A stretch of 64,000 bases of DNA from Pseudomonas sp. BSw22131 (GCF_026810445.1 NZ_CP113949.1:186001-250000); one strand, 5' to 3'. Positions 10,063 through 19,195 are shown, counted from the stretch's first letter. Translations and numbers: made by a program. Notes: generated from the sequence alone by a model not told the origin.

Positions 10063-11652
10063 TTACTTCACCGTCACTTTGGAAAAGTCCTGTCGGCCAA
10101 ACGGGCTGACTGAATAACCCGCCACGCCTTTGCGCGTCAGCGTTGCAGCGGTCGGGTGCGCCAGCGGCAGCCAGAGCGCCTGCTGCTGGATCAACGCTTG
10201 GGCCTTTTGATAAATCTTGCTGCGCTTGTCTTGGTCGCTGGTGGTTTTGCCCTCACGAATCAGCGTATCCAGTTCTTTATCGCAGTAACGCGCAAAGTTA
10301 GTACCTGATTGCACGGCGGCGCATGAAAACTGAGGCGTCAGGAAGTTATCAGGATCGCCGTTGTCGCCCGCCCAGCCCATGAAAAGAAGGTCATGCTCGC
10401 CTGCTTTGGCGCGGCGAATCAGCTCGCCCCATTCAATAACTTTGATCTCGGCCTTGATGCCTATCTTCGCCAGATCCGCTTGCAGCAACTGCGCGCCGAG
10501 GTTGGGGTTGGGGTTCAGTGTGCTGCCCGTCGGACGGGTCCAGACGGTGGTGCTGAATCCGTCTTTCAGACCGGCCTTCGCCAGCAGATCCTTGGCTTTC
10601 GCAATGTCGAGCTTGTATCCCGGAAGCTCGCTGGCATACCCCCAGGTATTGGGCGGGAAGGGGCCATTGGCGGCTTTGGCTGAGCCCTCGAAAACGGCTT
10701 TCAGGTACGTCGGTTTATCAAACGCCAAGTTGATCGCCTGCCGCACTTCAGGCTTGTCCAATGGGGGATGTTGGCTGTTGATTGCCAGGAATGCGGTCAT
10801 GAACGCGTCGGTTTTCTCGACTTTCAGCGCAGGATCCTTGCTTGCTTCGGCGACATCCAGCGGCTTGGGTGAAAGCGCTATCTGGCATTCGTTCTGCTTG
10901 ATACGTTGCAGGCGAACGTTGGCGTCCGGGGTGATCGCATACACCAGCGCGTCGACGCCCGGCTTACCCGCGAAGTAGTGAGGGTTTGCCTCGTAACGCA
11001 CGACTGCGTCTTTCTGGAAGCGTTTGAAAATGAAAGGCCCGGTGCCGATCGGCTGGCTGTTGAGCTTCTCCGGCGTGCCGGCCTTCATCAGTTGAGCCAT
11101 GTACTCCGATGAGTAAACGGAAGCAAAGCCCATGCTCAGCGTGGCAAGGAATGTGGCGTCCGGGTGGTCAAGGGTGAATCGCACGGTGTTGGCGTCGGGC
11201 GCTTCTATCTTCTTGATCAACGCAGGCAACTGCATCGATTGCGCGTGAGGAAAGCCTTGCACGGCCACCTTGTGCCAAGGATTTGCCGGGTCAAGCATGC
11301 GCTGGAAACTGAACACTACGTCGTCTGCATTCAGCTCGCGAGTGGGCTTGAAATAGTCGGTTGTGTGAAACTTCACACCGCTGCGCAGCTTGAAGTCGTA
11401 AGTCAGCCCGTCAGGCCGGACCGTCCAGCTTTCAGCGAGGCTCGGCACCAGCTTGCGCGTGTGGGCGTCATAATCCACCAGTCTGTTCATCAGCACATCG
11501 GCCGAAGCATTGGTGGTGGTCAGGGAGTTGTACTGCACTACGTCGAAACCTTCGGGGCTGGCTTCGGTGCAAACGCTCAGTGTCGTCGCGGCCTGGGCCG
11601 TCAACGGAGCGATCAGGGGCGCGAGCAAAAAAGGTAATAAAGCGAGACGCAT
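10063..11652 (-). CDS. Periplasmic dipeptide/oligopeptide-binding protein (SBP_bac_5 family)
   Basis: A 529-residue extracytoplasmic solute-binding protein of the DppA type. The N-terminus MRLALLPFLLAPLIAPLTAQA is a clear Sec signal peptide cut near AQA. The mature part opens with LSVCTEASPEGFDVVQYNS and contains the family signature around LVPSLAESWTVRPDGLTYDF. The start at 11652 was chosen because it gives the signal peptide; a longer 558-residue form would bury it. No permease or ATPase genes are adjacent, so it probably serves a transporter encoded elsewhere. The exact ligand cannot be read from sequence. Confidence 0.9.
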   Translation of the reverse strand: MRLALLPFLLAPLIAPLTAQAATTLSVCTEASPEGFDVVQYNSLTTTNASADVLMNRLVDYDAHTRKLVPSLAESWTVRPDGLTYDFKLRSGVKFHTTDYFKPTRELNADDVVFSFQRMLDPANPWHKVAVQGFPHAQSMQLPALIKKIEAPDANTVRFTLDHPDATFLATLSMGFASVYSSEYMAQLMKAGTPEKLNSQPIGTGPFIFKRFQKDAVVRYEANPHYFAGKPGVDALVYAITPDANVRLQRIKQNECQIALSPKPLDVAEASKDPALKVEKTDAFMTAFLAINSQHPPLDKPEVRQAINLAFDKPTYLKAVFEGSAKAANGPFPPNTWGYASELPGYKLDIAKAKDLLAKAGLKDGFSTTVWTRPTGSTLNPNPNLGAQLLQADLAKIGIKAEIKVIEWGELIRRAKAGEHDLLFMGWAGDNGDPDNFLTPQFSCAAVQSGTNFARYCDKELDTLIREGKTTSDQDKRSKIYQKAQALIQQQALWLPLAHPTAATLTRKGVAGYSVSPFGRQDFSKVTVK

Positions 11653-11840
11653 GGCGATGTTCCTGCTGATCAGTAGGGGCCATCTGCTGGCGCAGTCTGG
11701 TGAGTGAGTTACCCTAGACCATGCGTCAGCGCAGGACAATCAGTCTGGCGCGACGAGCGGTGTAATTGCTCGCCGCCCCTTGCCGCTGGCTCTGTCGGCC
11801 AGCAATGCTTGTTCTTTGCGCGGGTAAAGCGTCATCGCTG

Positions 11841-11869
11841 TTGTTGCTGTTGAGTGTTTCTGGTATAAA
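11841..11869 (+). promoter_or_regulatory. Candidate sigma-70 promoter and structured leader of rpmB-rpmG
   Basis: TTGTTG, 17-base spacer, TATAAA, about 150 bases before rpmB. The 365 bases between the peptide-binding gene (start 11652) and rpmB contain no convincing gene. The leader downstream includes a 7-bp stem, CCAACCC (11974-11980) paired with GGGTTGG (11986-11992), close to the ribosome-binding site. It could be a control element for the ribosomal protein operon, but that is inference. Confidence 0.5.
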
Positions 11870-12017
11870 GCAGCGCTCTTTTCTAGGGGCCCGCTTCCTT
11901 CATCGTAGGTGTGGCCGGTAAGACCCCTGAAGAAACGCGGCGCCTGGCGCCAAATGACTGAGAGATTAAGCGGCCAACCCATGCCGGGTTGGGCATGTGG
12001 TTTTAGAGGGCTGAGGC

Positions 12018-12254
12018 ATGTCGAGAGTCTGTCAAGTTACCGGTAAGGGTCCGGTGACTGGGAATAACATTTCCCACGCAAACAACAAAACCCGTCGTCG
12101 TTTCCTGCCAAACCTGCAGCATCACCGCTTCTGGGTTGAAGAAGAGAAACGTTTTGTACGTCTGCGCGTATCTGCCAAAGGCATGCGCATCATCGACAAG
12201 CGTGGCATTACGGTCGTTCTGGCCGAAATTCGCCGTGCTGGCGCTAAGGTCTAA
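12018..12254 (+). CDS. rpmB: 50S ribosomal protein L28
   Basis: A 78-residue basic protein with the L28 signature [17 protein letters not shown] at the N-terminus and the family C-terminus [18 protein letters not shown] region. It is a structural component of the large ribosomal subunit. It is followed after 11 bases by rpmG, the standard rpmBG operon. Confidence 0.98.
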   Translation: MSRVCQVTGKGPVTGNNISHANNKTRRRFLPNLQHHRFWVEEEKRFVRLRVSAKGMRIIDKRGITVVLAEIRRAGAKV

Positions 12255-12265
12255 GGGAGAGAATC

Positions 12266-12421
12266 ATGCGTGAATTGATCCGTTTGGTGTCGACCGCTAA
12301 CACCGGCCACTTCTACACCACCGACAAGAACAAGCGCACTACTCCGGATAAAATCGAAATTAAAAAATTCGATCCGGTTGTTCGTAAGCACGTGATCTAC
12401 AAAGAAGCCAAAATCAAGTAA
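12266..12421 (+). CDS. rpmG: 50S ribosomal protein L33
   Basis: A 51-residue ORF beginning [19 protein letters not shown] and ending with the typical [11 protein letters not shown]. It matches bacterial L33 in length and sequence. GGGAGA lies six bases before the ATG. It lacks the zinc-binding Cys pairs, as in C-minus L33 paralogues. Second gene of the rpmBG operon, with a strong terminator 20 bases downstream. Confidence 0.97.
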   Translation: MRELIRLVSTANTGHFYTTDKNKRTTPDKIEIKKFDPVVRKHVIYKEAKIK

Positions 12422-12440
12422 TTGATTTTTGCCTCTTACG

Positions 12441-12469
12441 AAAAAGCCCGCAGTGATGCGGGCTTTTTT
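12441..12469 (+). terminator. Rho-independent terminator of rpmBG
   Basis: AAAAAGCCCGCA, GTGA tetraloop, TGCGGGCTTTTTT. The A-rich and T-rich flanks mean it could also work for the convergent cupin gene. Confidence 0.9.
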
Positions 12470-12487
12470 GTGGGCAACTTTTGGCAA

Positions 12488-12850
12488 TCAAGCCTTCTGT
12501 TCAAACACCACATAAATCTTCCTGCACGGCTCCAGCACCTCCCATGTGCCCGTAAAGCCTGCCGGGATCACGAAGCGGTCTCCTGAGCGCAGGGTTTTCG
12601 CGTTTCCGTCTTCGTCCCGTAAAACCGAGACCCCTTGCACGATTTCGCAATACTCATGCTCGGTGTAGCTCACTTTCCACTGGCCTGCTGCACCTTCCCA
12701 GACGCCTGCGCTCATCTGCCCGCACGGACTGTTGTAATGGTTGTACAGCGTCTGCTCCGGGTCGCCCTTGAGCACTTTTTCTGCGGCGGGCCGATAGCGT
12801 TCCGGTTCGGTGCTGACGGCGCTGAAGTCGACGATGCTTTCGATACTCAT
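12488..12850 (-). CDS. Small cupin-domain protein (DUF861/EutQ-like)
   Basis: A 120-residue single-domain cupin. The beta-barrel core includes GVWEGAAGQWKVSYTEHEYCEIVQG (first cupin motif with the metal-binding His/Glu positions in EHEYCE) and GDRFVIPAGFTGTWEV (second motif). Proteins of this family often sit beside polyamine or aldehyde dehydrogenase genes in Pseudomonas, and here it diverges from a PuuC/KauB-type dehydrogenase. Its substrate is unknown. The start at 12850 (MSIESIVDF) was preferred to a 62-residue longer form whose N-terminus has no cupin character. Confidence 0.85.
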   Translation of the reverse strand: MSIESIVDFSAVSTEPERYRPAAEKVLKGDPEQTLYNHYNSPCGQMSAGVWEGAAGQWKVSYTEHEYCEIVQGVSVLRDEDGNAKTLRSGDRFVIPAGFTGTWEVLEPCRKIYVVFEQKA

Positions 12851-12970
12851 GATGTCTCTGGCTCCTGAAGTGCTTTTTGCGTCAAGCGTTGGAGAGGGCA
12901 AGCCCCGTGATAGTGCCGCATTGGCCTGTTGAATAAAATGCACGCCACGGCCAGTTTTTGCGGGTTTGTG

Positions 12971-12984
12971 TCCAATATATTGGA
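12971..12984. promoter_or_regulatory. 14-bp perfect palindrome between the cupin and aldehyde dehydrogenase genes
   Basis: TCCAATATATTGGA is fully self-complementary and lies in the divergent intergenic space, 121 bases from the cupin start and 128 bases from the dehydrogenase start. It is a candidate operator for a dimeric regulator of both genes. The regulator is not identified; PauR, encoded at 25.1 kb, is one possibility. Confidence 0.4.
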
Positions 12985-13111
12985 AATTCCCCTGACGCTG
13001 GTTTAGGGTGGCAAACGCCTTTGCCCGTTTCGGCACAACGTCTGAGCGAGTCCGGCAGCGCTATTTTTTCAGCGCCGGGACGCGCCATATTCATAAGAGG
13101 AGGAATGTTTC

Positions 13112-14605
13112 ATGACTACCCTGACTCATGCTGACTGGGAAAAACGTGCCCAGGATTTGAAGATCGAAGGCCGCGCCTTCATCAACGGTGAATATACCCA
13201 CGCATCCTCCAGCGCCACGTTCGACTGCATCAGCCCGGTCGATGGTCGCTTGCTTGCCCACGTCGCCAGTTGCGACGCCGCTGATGCTCAACGCGCAGTA
13301 GACAGCGCGCGCGCTACATTCAACTCTGGCGTGTGGTCGCGTCTGGCGCCGGTCAAGCGCAAAGCCGTCATGATCCGGTTCGCTGCGCTGATCAGAGAAA
13401 ACATGGAAGAACTCGCGCTGCTTGAAACCCTCGACATGGGCAAGCCAATCGGCGACTCCTATGGCATCGACATTCCAGGCTCCGCACAGGCGTTGAGCTG
13501 GAACGGCGAGGCCATCGACAAGATTTACGACGAAGTCGCCGCTACTCCGCATGATCAGTTAGGCCTTGTCACCCGCGAGCCGATCGGCGTCGTGGCGGCC
13601 ATCGTGCCGTGGAATTTCCCGCTGCTGATGGCCTCCTGGAAACTGGGCCCTGCCTTGTCCAGTGGCAACTCGGTCATCCTGAAACCCTCCGAAAAATCCC
13701 CGCTCACTGCCATTCGTGTCGCGCAGCTAGCCGTCGAGGCAGGCATTCCGGCGGGCGTGCTCAATGTGCTGCCAGGTTACGGCCACACCGTTGGCAAAGC
13801 GCTGGCGCTGCACATGGATGTCGACACCGTGGTATTTACCGGTTCGACGAAAATTGCCAAACAGCTGCTGATTTACTCGGGCGAGTCGAACATGAAGCGC
13901 GTCTGGCTCGAAGCGGGTGGCAAGAGCCCCAACATCGTGTTTGCCGACGCGCCGGACCTGCAGGCAGCAGCTGATTCCGCCGCCAGTGCCATTGCGTTCA
14001 ACCAGGGCGAAGTCTGCACTGCCGGCTCGCGGTTGCTGGTGGAGCGTTCGATCAAAGACACATTCCTGCCGATGGTGATCGAGGCGCTGAAGGCCTGGAA
14101 GCCTGGCAATCCGCTGGATCCGGCCACCAACGTTGGTGCGCTGGTGGATACGCAACAGATGAACACCGTGCTGTCGTACATCGAATCTGGTCATGCCGAT
14201 GGCGCCAAACTGGTCGCAGGCGGCAAGCGCATCATGCAGGAGACCGGCGGCACGTACGTTGAGCCAACCATCTTCGATGGCGTGACCAATGCCATGAAGA
14301 TCGCGCAGGAAGAAATATTCGGCCCGGTGCTGTCGGTGCTGACATTTGATTCGGCTGAAGAGGCCATCCAGATTGCCAACGACACGCCGTACGGCCTCGC
14401 TGCTGCGGTTTGGACGGCGGACCTGTCCAAGGCGCACCTGACTGCCAAAGCGTTGCGTGCGGGCAGTGTGTGGGTGAATCAATACGATGGTGGCGACATG
14501 ACTGCGCCGTTTGGTGGCTTCAAGCAGTCGGGTAACGGTCGCGACAAATCGCTGCACGCGTTCGATAAATACACCGAGCTGAAAGCAACCTGGATTAAGT
14601 TGTAA
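13112..14605 (+). CDS. puuC: Aldehyde dehydrogenase of polyamine/guanidinobutyrate catabolism (PuuC/KauB type)
   Basis: A 497-residue NAD(P)-dependent aldehyde dehydrogenase. Visible are the cofactor motif PWNFPLLMASWKLGPAL, the Rossmann FTGST, the general-base Glu in WLEAGGKSPN, the catalytic Cys in NQGEVCTAG, and the EEIFGPV signature. The N-terminal sequence and length match the gamma-glutamyl-gamma-aminobutyraldehyde dehydrogenase (PuuC) / 4-guanidinobutyraldehyde dehydrogenase (KauB) group of Pseudomonas, which oxidises aldehydes from putrescine, diaminopropane and arginine breakdown. AGAGGAGG precedes the ATG. A PuuB-like oxidase at 19.4 kb and PauR at 25.1 kb fit the same pathway. Confidence 0.9.
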   Translation: MTTLTHADWEKRAQDLKIEGRAFINGEYTHASSSATFDCISPVDGRLLAHVASCDAADAQRAVDSARATFNSGVWSRLAPVKRKAVMIRFAALIRENMEELALLETLDMGKPIGDSYGIDIPGSAQALSWNGEAIDKIYDEVAATPHDQLGLVTREPIGVVAAIVPWNFPLLMASWKLGPALSSGNSVILKPSEKSPLTAIRVAQLAVEAGIPAGVLNVLPGYGHTVGKALALHMDVDTVVFTGSTKIAKQLLIYSGESNMKRVWLEAGGKSPNIVFADAPDLQAAADSAASAIAFNQGEVCTAGSRLLVERSIKDTFLPMVIEALKAWKPGNPLDPATNVGALVDTQQMNTVLSYIESGHADGAKLVAGGKRIMQETGGTYVEPTIFDGVTNAMKIAQEEIFGPVLSVLTFDSAEEAIQIANDTPYGLAAAVWTADLSKAHLTAKALRAGSVWVNQYDGGDMTAPFGGFKQSGNGRDKSLHAFDKYTELKATWIKL

Positions 14606-14631
14606 AAGACAGGGTGTCCAACTGTTGAGTT

Positions 14632-14722
14632 TGTAGGAGCGCGCTTGCCCTCGATGGGCTTGGCACATTCAGCATCGTAGGCGCTGGGCTCACCGCAATC
14701 GCGGGCAAGCGCACTCCTGCAG
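14632..14722. repeat. Paired REP palindromes (REP doublet)
   Basis: Left unit TGTAGGAGCGCGCTTGCCC and right unit GCGGGCAAGCGCACTCCTGC face each other across about 50 bases. This is the standard Pseudomonas REP pair, mobilised by RAYT transposases. It lies just downstream of puuC. Confidence 0.85.
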
Positions 14723-14744
14723 CATGACGATCACAGAGATTTAG

Positions 14745-14778
14745 CAGCCGGGTTTTCCCACGAAAGCCCGGCTGTTTT
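14745..14778 (+). terminator. Rho-independent terminator of puuC
   Basis: CAGCCGGG paired with CCCGGCTG, with an inner TTTC/GAAA pairing, followed by TTTT. It separates puuC from the MFS gene. Confidence 0.75.
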
Positions 14779-14811
14779 GTCTCTGTCTTTTAAAACCACA
14801 GGAGCGCGGTA

Positions 14812-15957
14812 ATGCGTTGGGGTACGTACTTTGCTGTGCTGGCGTCAGTCCTGAGTGTGGGGCTGGCGCTGGGCGTCAGCATGCCGCTGGTGTCGCTGCG
14901 ACTGGAAGCATGGGGTTACGGCGCGTTTGCCATCGGTGTAGTGGCAGCAATGCCAGCGATTGGCGTGTTGATGGGTGCAAGCCTCGCCAGTCGTCTTGCT
15001 GCATGGCTCGGCACCCCGGCGCTGATGCGCTTCTGTCTGTGGGGTGGCTCGATTTCCGTCGGGCTGCTCGCAATCCTTCCCAATTATTGGATCTGGCTGG
15101 CGCTGAGGTTGATGCTCGGCGTCATTCTGACCATTGTGTTTATCCTCGGTGAAAGCTGGATCAACCAACTGGTGATCGAGCGCCTGCGCGGCAAGCTGGT
15201 TGCGCTGTACGGTAGCAGCTATGCCCTGAGCCAACTGGCGGGCCCTGTCCTGCTCGGGTTTGTCGGCACCGATGCCGATTATGGTTTCTGGGTGGGAACG
15301 CTGTTGCTGGCGGTCTCACCATTTTTGCTGATGGGCCGGACAGGTGCGCCCAGCGCTCACTCGGCTAACGTGACGCTGAGCGGTCTGTGGGCGTTTTGTA
15401 ACCGGCTGCCGGCCATTGCGTGGGCCATCGCGCTGTTTGCAGGTTTCGAGGCGATGATCCTGACCCTGCTGCCGGTCTATTGCCTGCAGCAGGGTTTTAC
15501 CCCGGAAATCGCCTTGGCGATGGTCAGTACGGTGGTGGTTGGCGATGCCTTGCTGCAGTTGCCCATCGGGGCCCTGGCGGATCGGGTTTCCCGGCGTCGG
15601 TTGTTTTCCGGTTGTGCGCTGGCGCTGATGATTGCCAGCCTGCTGATTCCGTTGCTAGTGGACACGCAACTGATCTGGCCGATCTGGGTGTTGTTTGGTG
15701 CCAGCGCGGGCGGGCTTTTCACGTTGTCGCTGATTCTGATTGGCGAGCGTTATCGTGATGATGCGTTGGTGCGCGCGAACGCCCATGTGGCTCAACTGTG
15801 GGGTATTGGTTGTCTGCTTGGACCGTTGCTGGCCGGTGCTGGCAGTCAGTGGATCAGCGGGCAGTCGCTGCCGTTGTTGATGGCAGCAGGCGCCTTTGGT
15901 CTGGTGATCCTGGCGCGACGTCGTCGGGCGTTCGGTATCGAGCCGGCCACGGCTTAA
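14812..15957 (+). CDS. Major facilitator superfamily transporter (YcaD-like)
   Basis: A 381-residue inner-membrane protein with about 12 hydrophobic helices. It starts MRWGTYFAVLASVLSVG and carries an MFS A-like loop after helix 8 (PIGALADRVSRRRLF). The family resembles E. coli YcaD and related small MFS permeases of unknown substrate. AGGAG precedes the ATG by eight bases. The last four bases overlap the convergent phospholipase-D-like gene. Nothing in the neighbourhood identifies the substrate. Confidence 0.85.
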   Translation: MRWGTYFAVLASVLSVGLALGVSMPLVSLRLEAWGYGAFAIGVVAAMPAIGVLMGASLASRLAAWLGTPALMRFCLWGGSISVGLLAILPNYWIWLALRLMLGVILTIVFILGESWINQLVIERLRGKLVALYGSSYALSQLAGPVLLGFVGTDADYGFWVGTLLLAVSPFLLMGRTGAPSAHSANVTLSGLWAFCNRLPAIAWAIALFAGFEAMILTLLPVYCLQQGFTPEIALAMVSTVVVGDALLQLPIGALADRVSRRRLFSGCALALMIASLLIPLLVDTQLIWPIWVLFGASAGGLFTLSLILIGERYRDDALVRANAHVAQLWGIGCLLGPLLAGAGSQWISGQSLPLLMAAGAFGLVILARRRRAFGIEPATA

Positions 15958-17534
15958 AGCATGCGCTCAAGCCCCACTGCGCTGGCGAACCAGGCGTTGA
16001 AGCGGCGCCACCAGTCACCGGGCTCTTTGTGCAGCGTGTGGATCTGGCCGTTGTCCTCAGTGACCCAGACCACGTGCCCGTTCTCCAGTTTTGCCTGATA
16101 GCTGGTGGCTGGGGACATACCCTGCAGCGCCAATTCCCGTAGGTATTCAGTCAGCTCCGGGCTGTCTACCAGCACGCCGACTTCGGTGTTCCACAGCACT
16201 GAGCGCGGGTCAAAATTGAACGAGCCAACGAACACTTTCTGGCGATCAAAAATCATCGCTTTGCTGTGCAGGCTTGAATCCGAACCCCCGGTGAACGAGC
16301 CCTTCTTGAAGAAGCGCGGACCGCTTGCGCCAGCGTTCCCGACGTCGCCTGGCTGGCGACGCAGTTCGAACAACTTCACGCCATGCGCCAGCAATGCCTT
16401 GCGGTACGGCGCATACCCGCCATGCACGGCGGGCACGTCGGTGGCCTCCAGCGAGTTGGTCAACAAGCTGACCGACACACCTTTGTCCGACAGCCCGGTG
16501 AGGTACACCAGACCTTGTTGTCCGGGGACGAAATAGGCCGAGATCAGCATCAGTTCCTGATTGACGCCCACCAGATCAGGCGCCAGTTGCGTGGTCAGCA
16601 GCAGATGCGGATCAGGTTCGCCGTGCGACAGCACTTTGGTAGGTGCGTCCCACAGCGCCTGGTTGTGTGCCCAGATCAGCTCGTTGAGCCAGGTTTTCAG
16701 GCGCGGTTCGGTCTTGTAGCCCATGAGCCGCTCATACAGCGCCTTGTTGTGCTCATGGGACAACTCCAGCGATTCGGCGAGCCGCTTGCGGGCCTTGGCG
16801 AGGTCTTTGGCGTCAGGTGGCCAGAAGACGAAATCATCAATGGGTTTGCTTAGCGTGCTGTTCCAGTACTGATCGAAACTGTGCCCGAGTTGTTCGGCTA
16901 CCGGGCCAACGCTGAGCATGTCGATGTCGGTGAAATTCAGATTGGGCTCGGCGTCAAAATACTCATCGCCCAGATTGCGGCCGCCCACGATGGCCACGGC
17001 GCTGTCGGCCAGCCAGAGTTTGTTGTGCATTCGTCGGTGTTGCAGTGAAAGATCGAACAGCCGCCCCAGGCTGCGTGTGGCGCCTGTGCTGCGGCCAAGA
17101 TTGAGCGGGTTGAACAGGCGAATCTGTATGTTGGGATGCGCGGCCAACGTGGCGATGACCTGATCCAGCCCGTCGCTGGTGGTGTCATCAAGCAGAATCC
17201 GCACGCGCACGCCACGGTCTGCCGCTCTCAACAGCTCATCGACCAGCGCGCGGGTGCTAAGGCCGTCATGGACGATGTAGTACTGCAGATCCAGACTGGT
17301 TTTAGCGTTGCGAATCAGCTCGGCGCGGGCCATGAATGCTTCGGTGCTGTTGGGCAGCAAGCGAAACCCGGACCGCCCTTCATGCGGTGCAGCCTGCGCC
17401 ATGATCGAGCGTCCGAACGAGGAATCCATCGCGGGAAGCGCCTGGCTGGGCCGCTCGGCTATAGGGGAGTGTGCGCATCCACTGAGAAACAGGGCGCAAA
17501 GTATCAGGAAGGGCGTGGCCCATTTGTAGGTCAA
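15954..17534 (-). CDS. Phospholipase D-family lipoprotein, ClsC-like cardiolipin synthase
   Basis: A 526-residue protein with two HKD motifs: HNKLWLADSAVAIVGGRNLG near residue 170 and HSKAMIFDRQKVFVGSFNFD near residue 425. The N-terminus carries a lipoprotein-type signal ending LFLSGCAHS (lipobox LSGC). Two HKD motifs and the length match the ClsC/YmdC group of phospholipase-D-fold enzymes, which make cardiolipin from phosphatidylglycerol and phosphatidylethanolamine. E. coli ClsC works with YmdB, for which no homologue is adjacent. A nuclease or other phosphodiesterase role cannot be excluded. Confidence 0.85.
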   Translation of the reverse strand: MTYKWATPFLILCALFLSGCAHSPIAERPSQALPAMDSSFGRSIMAQAAPHEGRSGFRLLPNSTEAFMARAELIRNAKTSLDLQYYIVHDGLSTRALVDELLRAADRGVRVRILLDDTTSDGLDQVIATLAAHPNIQIRLFNPLNLGRSTGATRSLGRLFDLSLQHRRMHNKLWLADSAVAIVGGRNLGDEYFDAEPNLNFTDIDMLSVGPVAEQLGHSFDQYWNSTLSKPIDDFVFWPPDAKDLAKARKRLAESLELSHEHNKALYERLMGYKTEPRLKTWLNELIWAHNQALWDAPTKVLSHGEPDPHLLLTTQLAPDLVGVNQELMLISAYFVPGQQGLVYLTGLSDKGVSVSLLTNSLEATDVPAVHGGYAPYRKALLAHGVKLFELRRQPGDVGNAGASGPRFFKKGSFTGGSDSSLHSKAMIFDRQKVFVGSFNFDPRSVLWNTEVGVLVDSPELTEYLRELALQGMSPATSYQAKLENGHVVWVTEDNGQIHTLHKEPGDWWRRFNAWFASAVGLERML

Positions 17535-17600
17535 CGGAGTTATCCAGAAGTTACATCACTGCGATAAGACCGCATCAAGCGGAAAAAAGTTAACCGCTGG

Positions 17601-19022
17601 TCAATCCGTTTGAATCATTAGCGCCGCAACGGCCGCACCGACTTTTCGCACCGCCTCCTCGATAGCCGCTGTTGGCTTGGCAGCGAAGTTCATGCGTAAG
17701 CAGTTTCTGTATTTTCCGGACGCGGAAAAAATACTGCCAACCGCAATCTGTACGCCCTGCCCATGAAGCACACGATTCAGGCGCTGGGCATCAAAGTCCT
17801 CGGGCAACTCTACCCAGAGCATGAACCCCCCTTGCGGGCGACTGATGCGAGTGCTCTCTGGAAAGTAGCGCGTGACCCAATCTGTCATTTGATCGCGACT
17901 GCGCTGGTACTGCGCACGCATCCGGCGCATGTGGGGTTCGTAGTGGCCATCCTTGAGAAACTCGGCAATTGCCAGTTGCGGTTGCGTAGCGGTGGAGCCG
18001 GTGCTGATGTATTTCATGTGTAACGCCCGGTCCAGATATCGCCCCGGCGCGACCCAGCCCACGCGCAGGCCGGGGGCGAGTGTTTTCGAAAATGAGCTGC
18101 ACAGCAGGACACGTCCATCCTGGTCGAAGGATTTGATCGTGCGTGGTCGCGGGTACGTGTAGGCAATGTCGCCATAGACATCGTCTTCGATGATCGCCAC
18201 GTCGTAGCGCTGTGCAAGCGTGAGCAATGCGCGTTTGCGCTCCTCGGGCATGATGTAGCCGAGCGGGTTGTTACAGTTGGGGGTCAGCTGTATGAGTTTG
18301 ATCGGCCACTGTTCCAGGGCCAGCCCCAGGGCTTCGATGCTGATGCCGGTAATCGGGTCGGTCGGAATTTCCAGAGCCTTCATCCCCAACCCTTTAAGTG
18401 CCTGCATTGCGCCGTGAAAGCTGGGCGAGTCCACGGCGACGATGTCTCCAGGCTCACAGACCGATCGGATGCTCACAGACAACGCTTCCTGAGCACCGGT
18501 AGTGATGACCAGATCATCCGGTCCGACGTTGGTGCCCGAATCCAGTAACAGCCGTGCCACCTGATCGCGCAATGCCTTCGTGCCGTAGATGTTGTCGTAA
18601 TACAGCCCCGGCATGTCCATGCGCCGACTGATCTTGCCAAGCGCTTGTGTCAGCGGTCGCAGGGTCGGACTGGTGATGTCCGGCATCCCGCGCGCCAGCT
18701 GTATGACTTTAGGGTCGGGCGTGGCGGTGGCCAGTTCCAGCACTTGGTCCCACTGAGAAATATCCACAGGTCTCTGCGCCGGACGCCCTACGGCCGGGAG
18801 CGCCGGGGCCTTACGCCCGGCCGGGACGAAATAGCCCGATTTGGGTTTGGGGGAGGCCAGGCCGTTGTCTTCCAGCATTCGATAAGCCTGCTGCACAGTG
18901 CTCAAACTGACGCCGTGCTCGACGCTCAACGCACGCACTGATGGCAGCCGGTCACCGGGTCGATAGAAGCCGCTTTCAATGCGCGAGCCGAGCAGGTCGG
19001 CCAGATTGACATACAGAGTCAT
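17601..19022 (-). CDS. MocR-family regulator (GntR HTH fused to aminotransferase-like domain)
   Basis: A 473-residue protein. Residues 1-75 form a GntR winged helix (GDRLPSVRALSVEHGVSLSTVQQAYRML). The rest is a fold-type I aminotransferase-like PLP domain with ITTGAQEALS, QLTPNCNNPLG, and the PLP lysine in SFSKTLAPGLRVGW. MocR proteins act as PLP-sensing regulators, often of a neighbouring gene. The start at 19022 has GGAGGT five bases upstream; an in-frame start at 19046 lacks one. The divergent neighbour is a DUF1127 gene, and the shared intergenic space has matching inverted repeats (see the site at 19054). Confidence 0.92.
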   Translation of the reverse strand: MTLYVNLADLLGSRIESGFYRPGDRLPSVRALSVEHGVSLSTVQQAYRMLEDNGLASPKPKSGYFVPAGRKAPALPAVGRPAQRPVDISQWDQVLELATATPDPKVIQLARGMPDITSPTLRPLTQALGKISRRMDMPGLYYDNIYGTKALRDQVARLLLDSGTNVGPDDLVITTGAQEALSVSIRSVCEPGDIVAVDSPSFHGAMQALKGLGMKALEIPTDPITGISIEALGLALEQWPIKLIQLTPNCNNPLGYIMPEERKRALLTLAQRYDVAIIEDDVYGDIAYTYPRPRTIKSFDQDGRVLLCSSFSKTLAPGLRVGWVAPGRYLDRALHMKYISTGSTATQPQLAIAEFLKDGHYEPHMRRMRAQYQRSRDQMTDWVTRYFPESTRISRPQGGFMLWVELPEDFDAQRLNRVLHGQGVQIAVGSIFSASGKYRNCLRMNFAAKPTAAIEEAVRKVGAAVAALMIQTD

Positions 19023-19053
19023 TGCGACCTCCCACAGAAAACTCACATAAACC

Positions 19054-19139
19054 CATACAGATGGCGTGAAATTACACCATTCAGCGTGCGTAGGGTGTGA
19101 TCTGTATGAAAATAATAGAGGTTTTTTGAATCTGTAATG
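19054..19139. promoter_or_regulatory. Candidate MocR operator array
   Basis: A 9-bp perfect inverted repeat, CATACAGAT (19054-19062) and ATCTGTATG (19100-19108), plus a third near-copy ATCTGTAATG (19130-19139), all in the space between the divergent MocR and DUF1127 genes. Repeated oriented half-sites between a MocR gene and its neighbour are typical of MocR operators. The assignment to this regulator is inference. Confidence 0.55.
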
Positions 19140-19195
19140 GTTTGGCTTACGCGCTCATCATAAAACCACACGAACACATGATGAGGTGCCGAAAA

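Noticed and set aside
11740..11982. 80-codon minus-strand frame upstream of rpmB
   Set aside because: It overlaps the probable rpmB promoter and leader, has no ribosome-binding site and no recognisable family.
13727..14668. Long minus-strand frame opposite puuC
   Set aside because: Composition (Arg/His/Gln-rich) and complete overlap with a well-supported dehydrogenase indicate a spurious frame.
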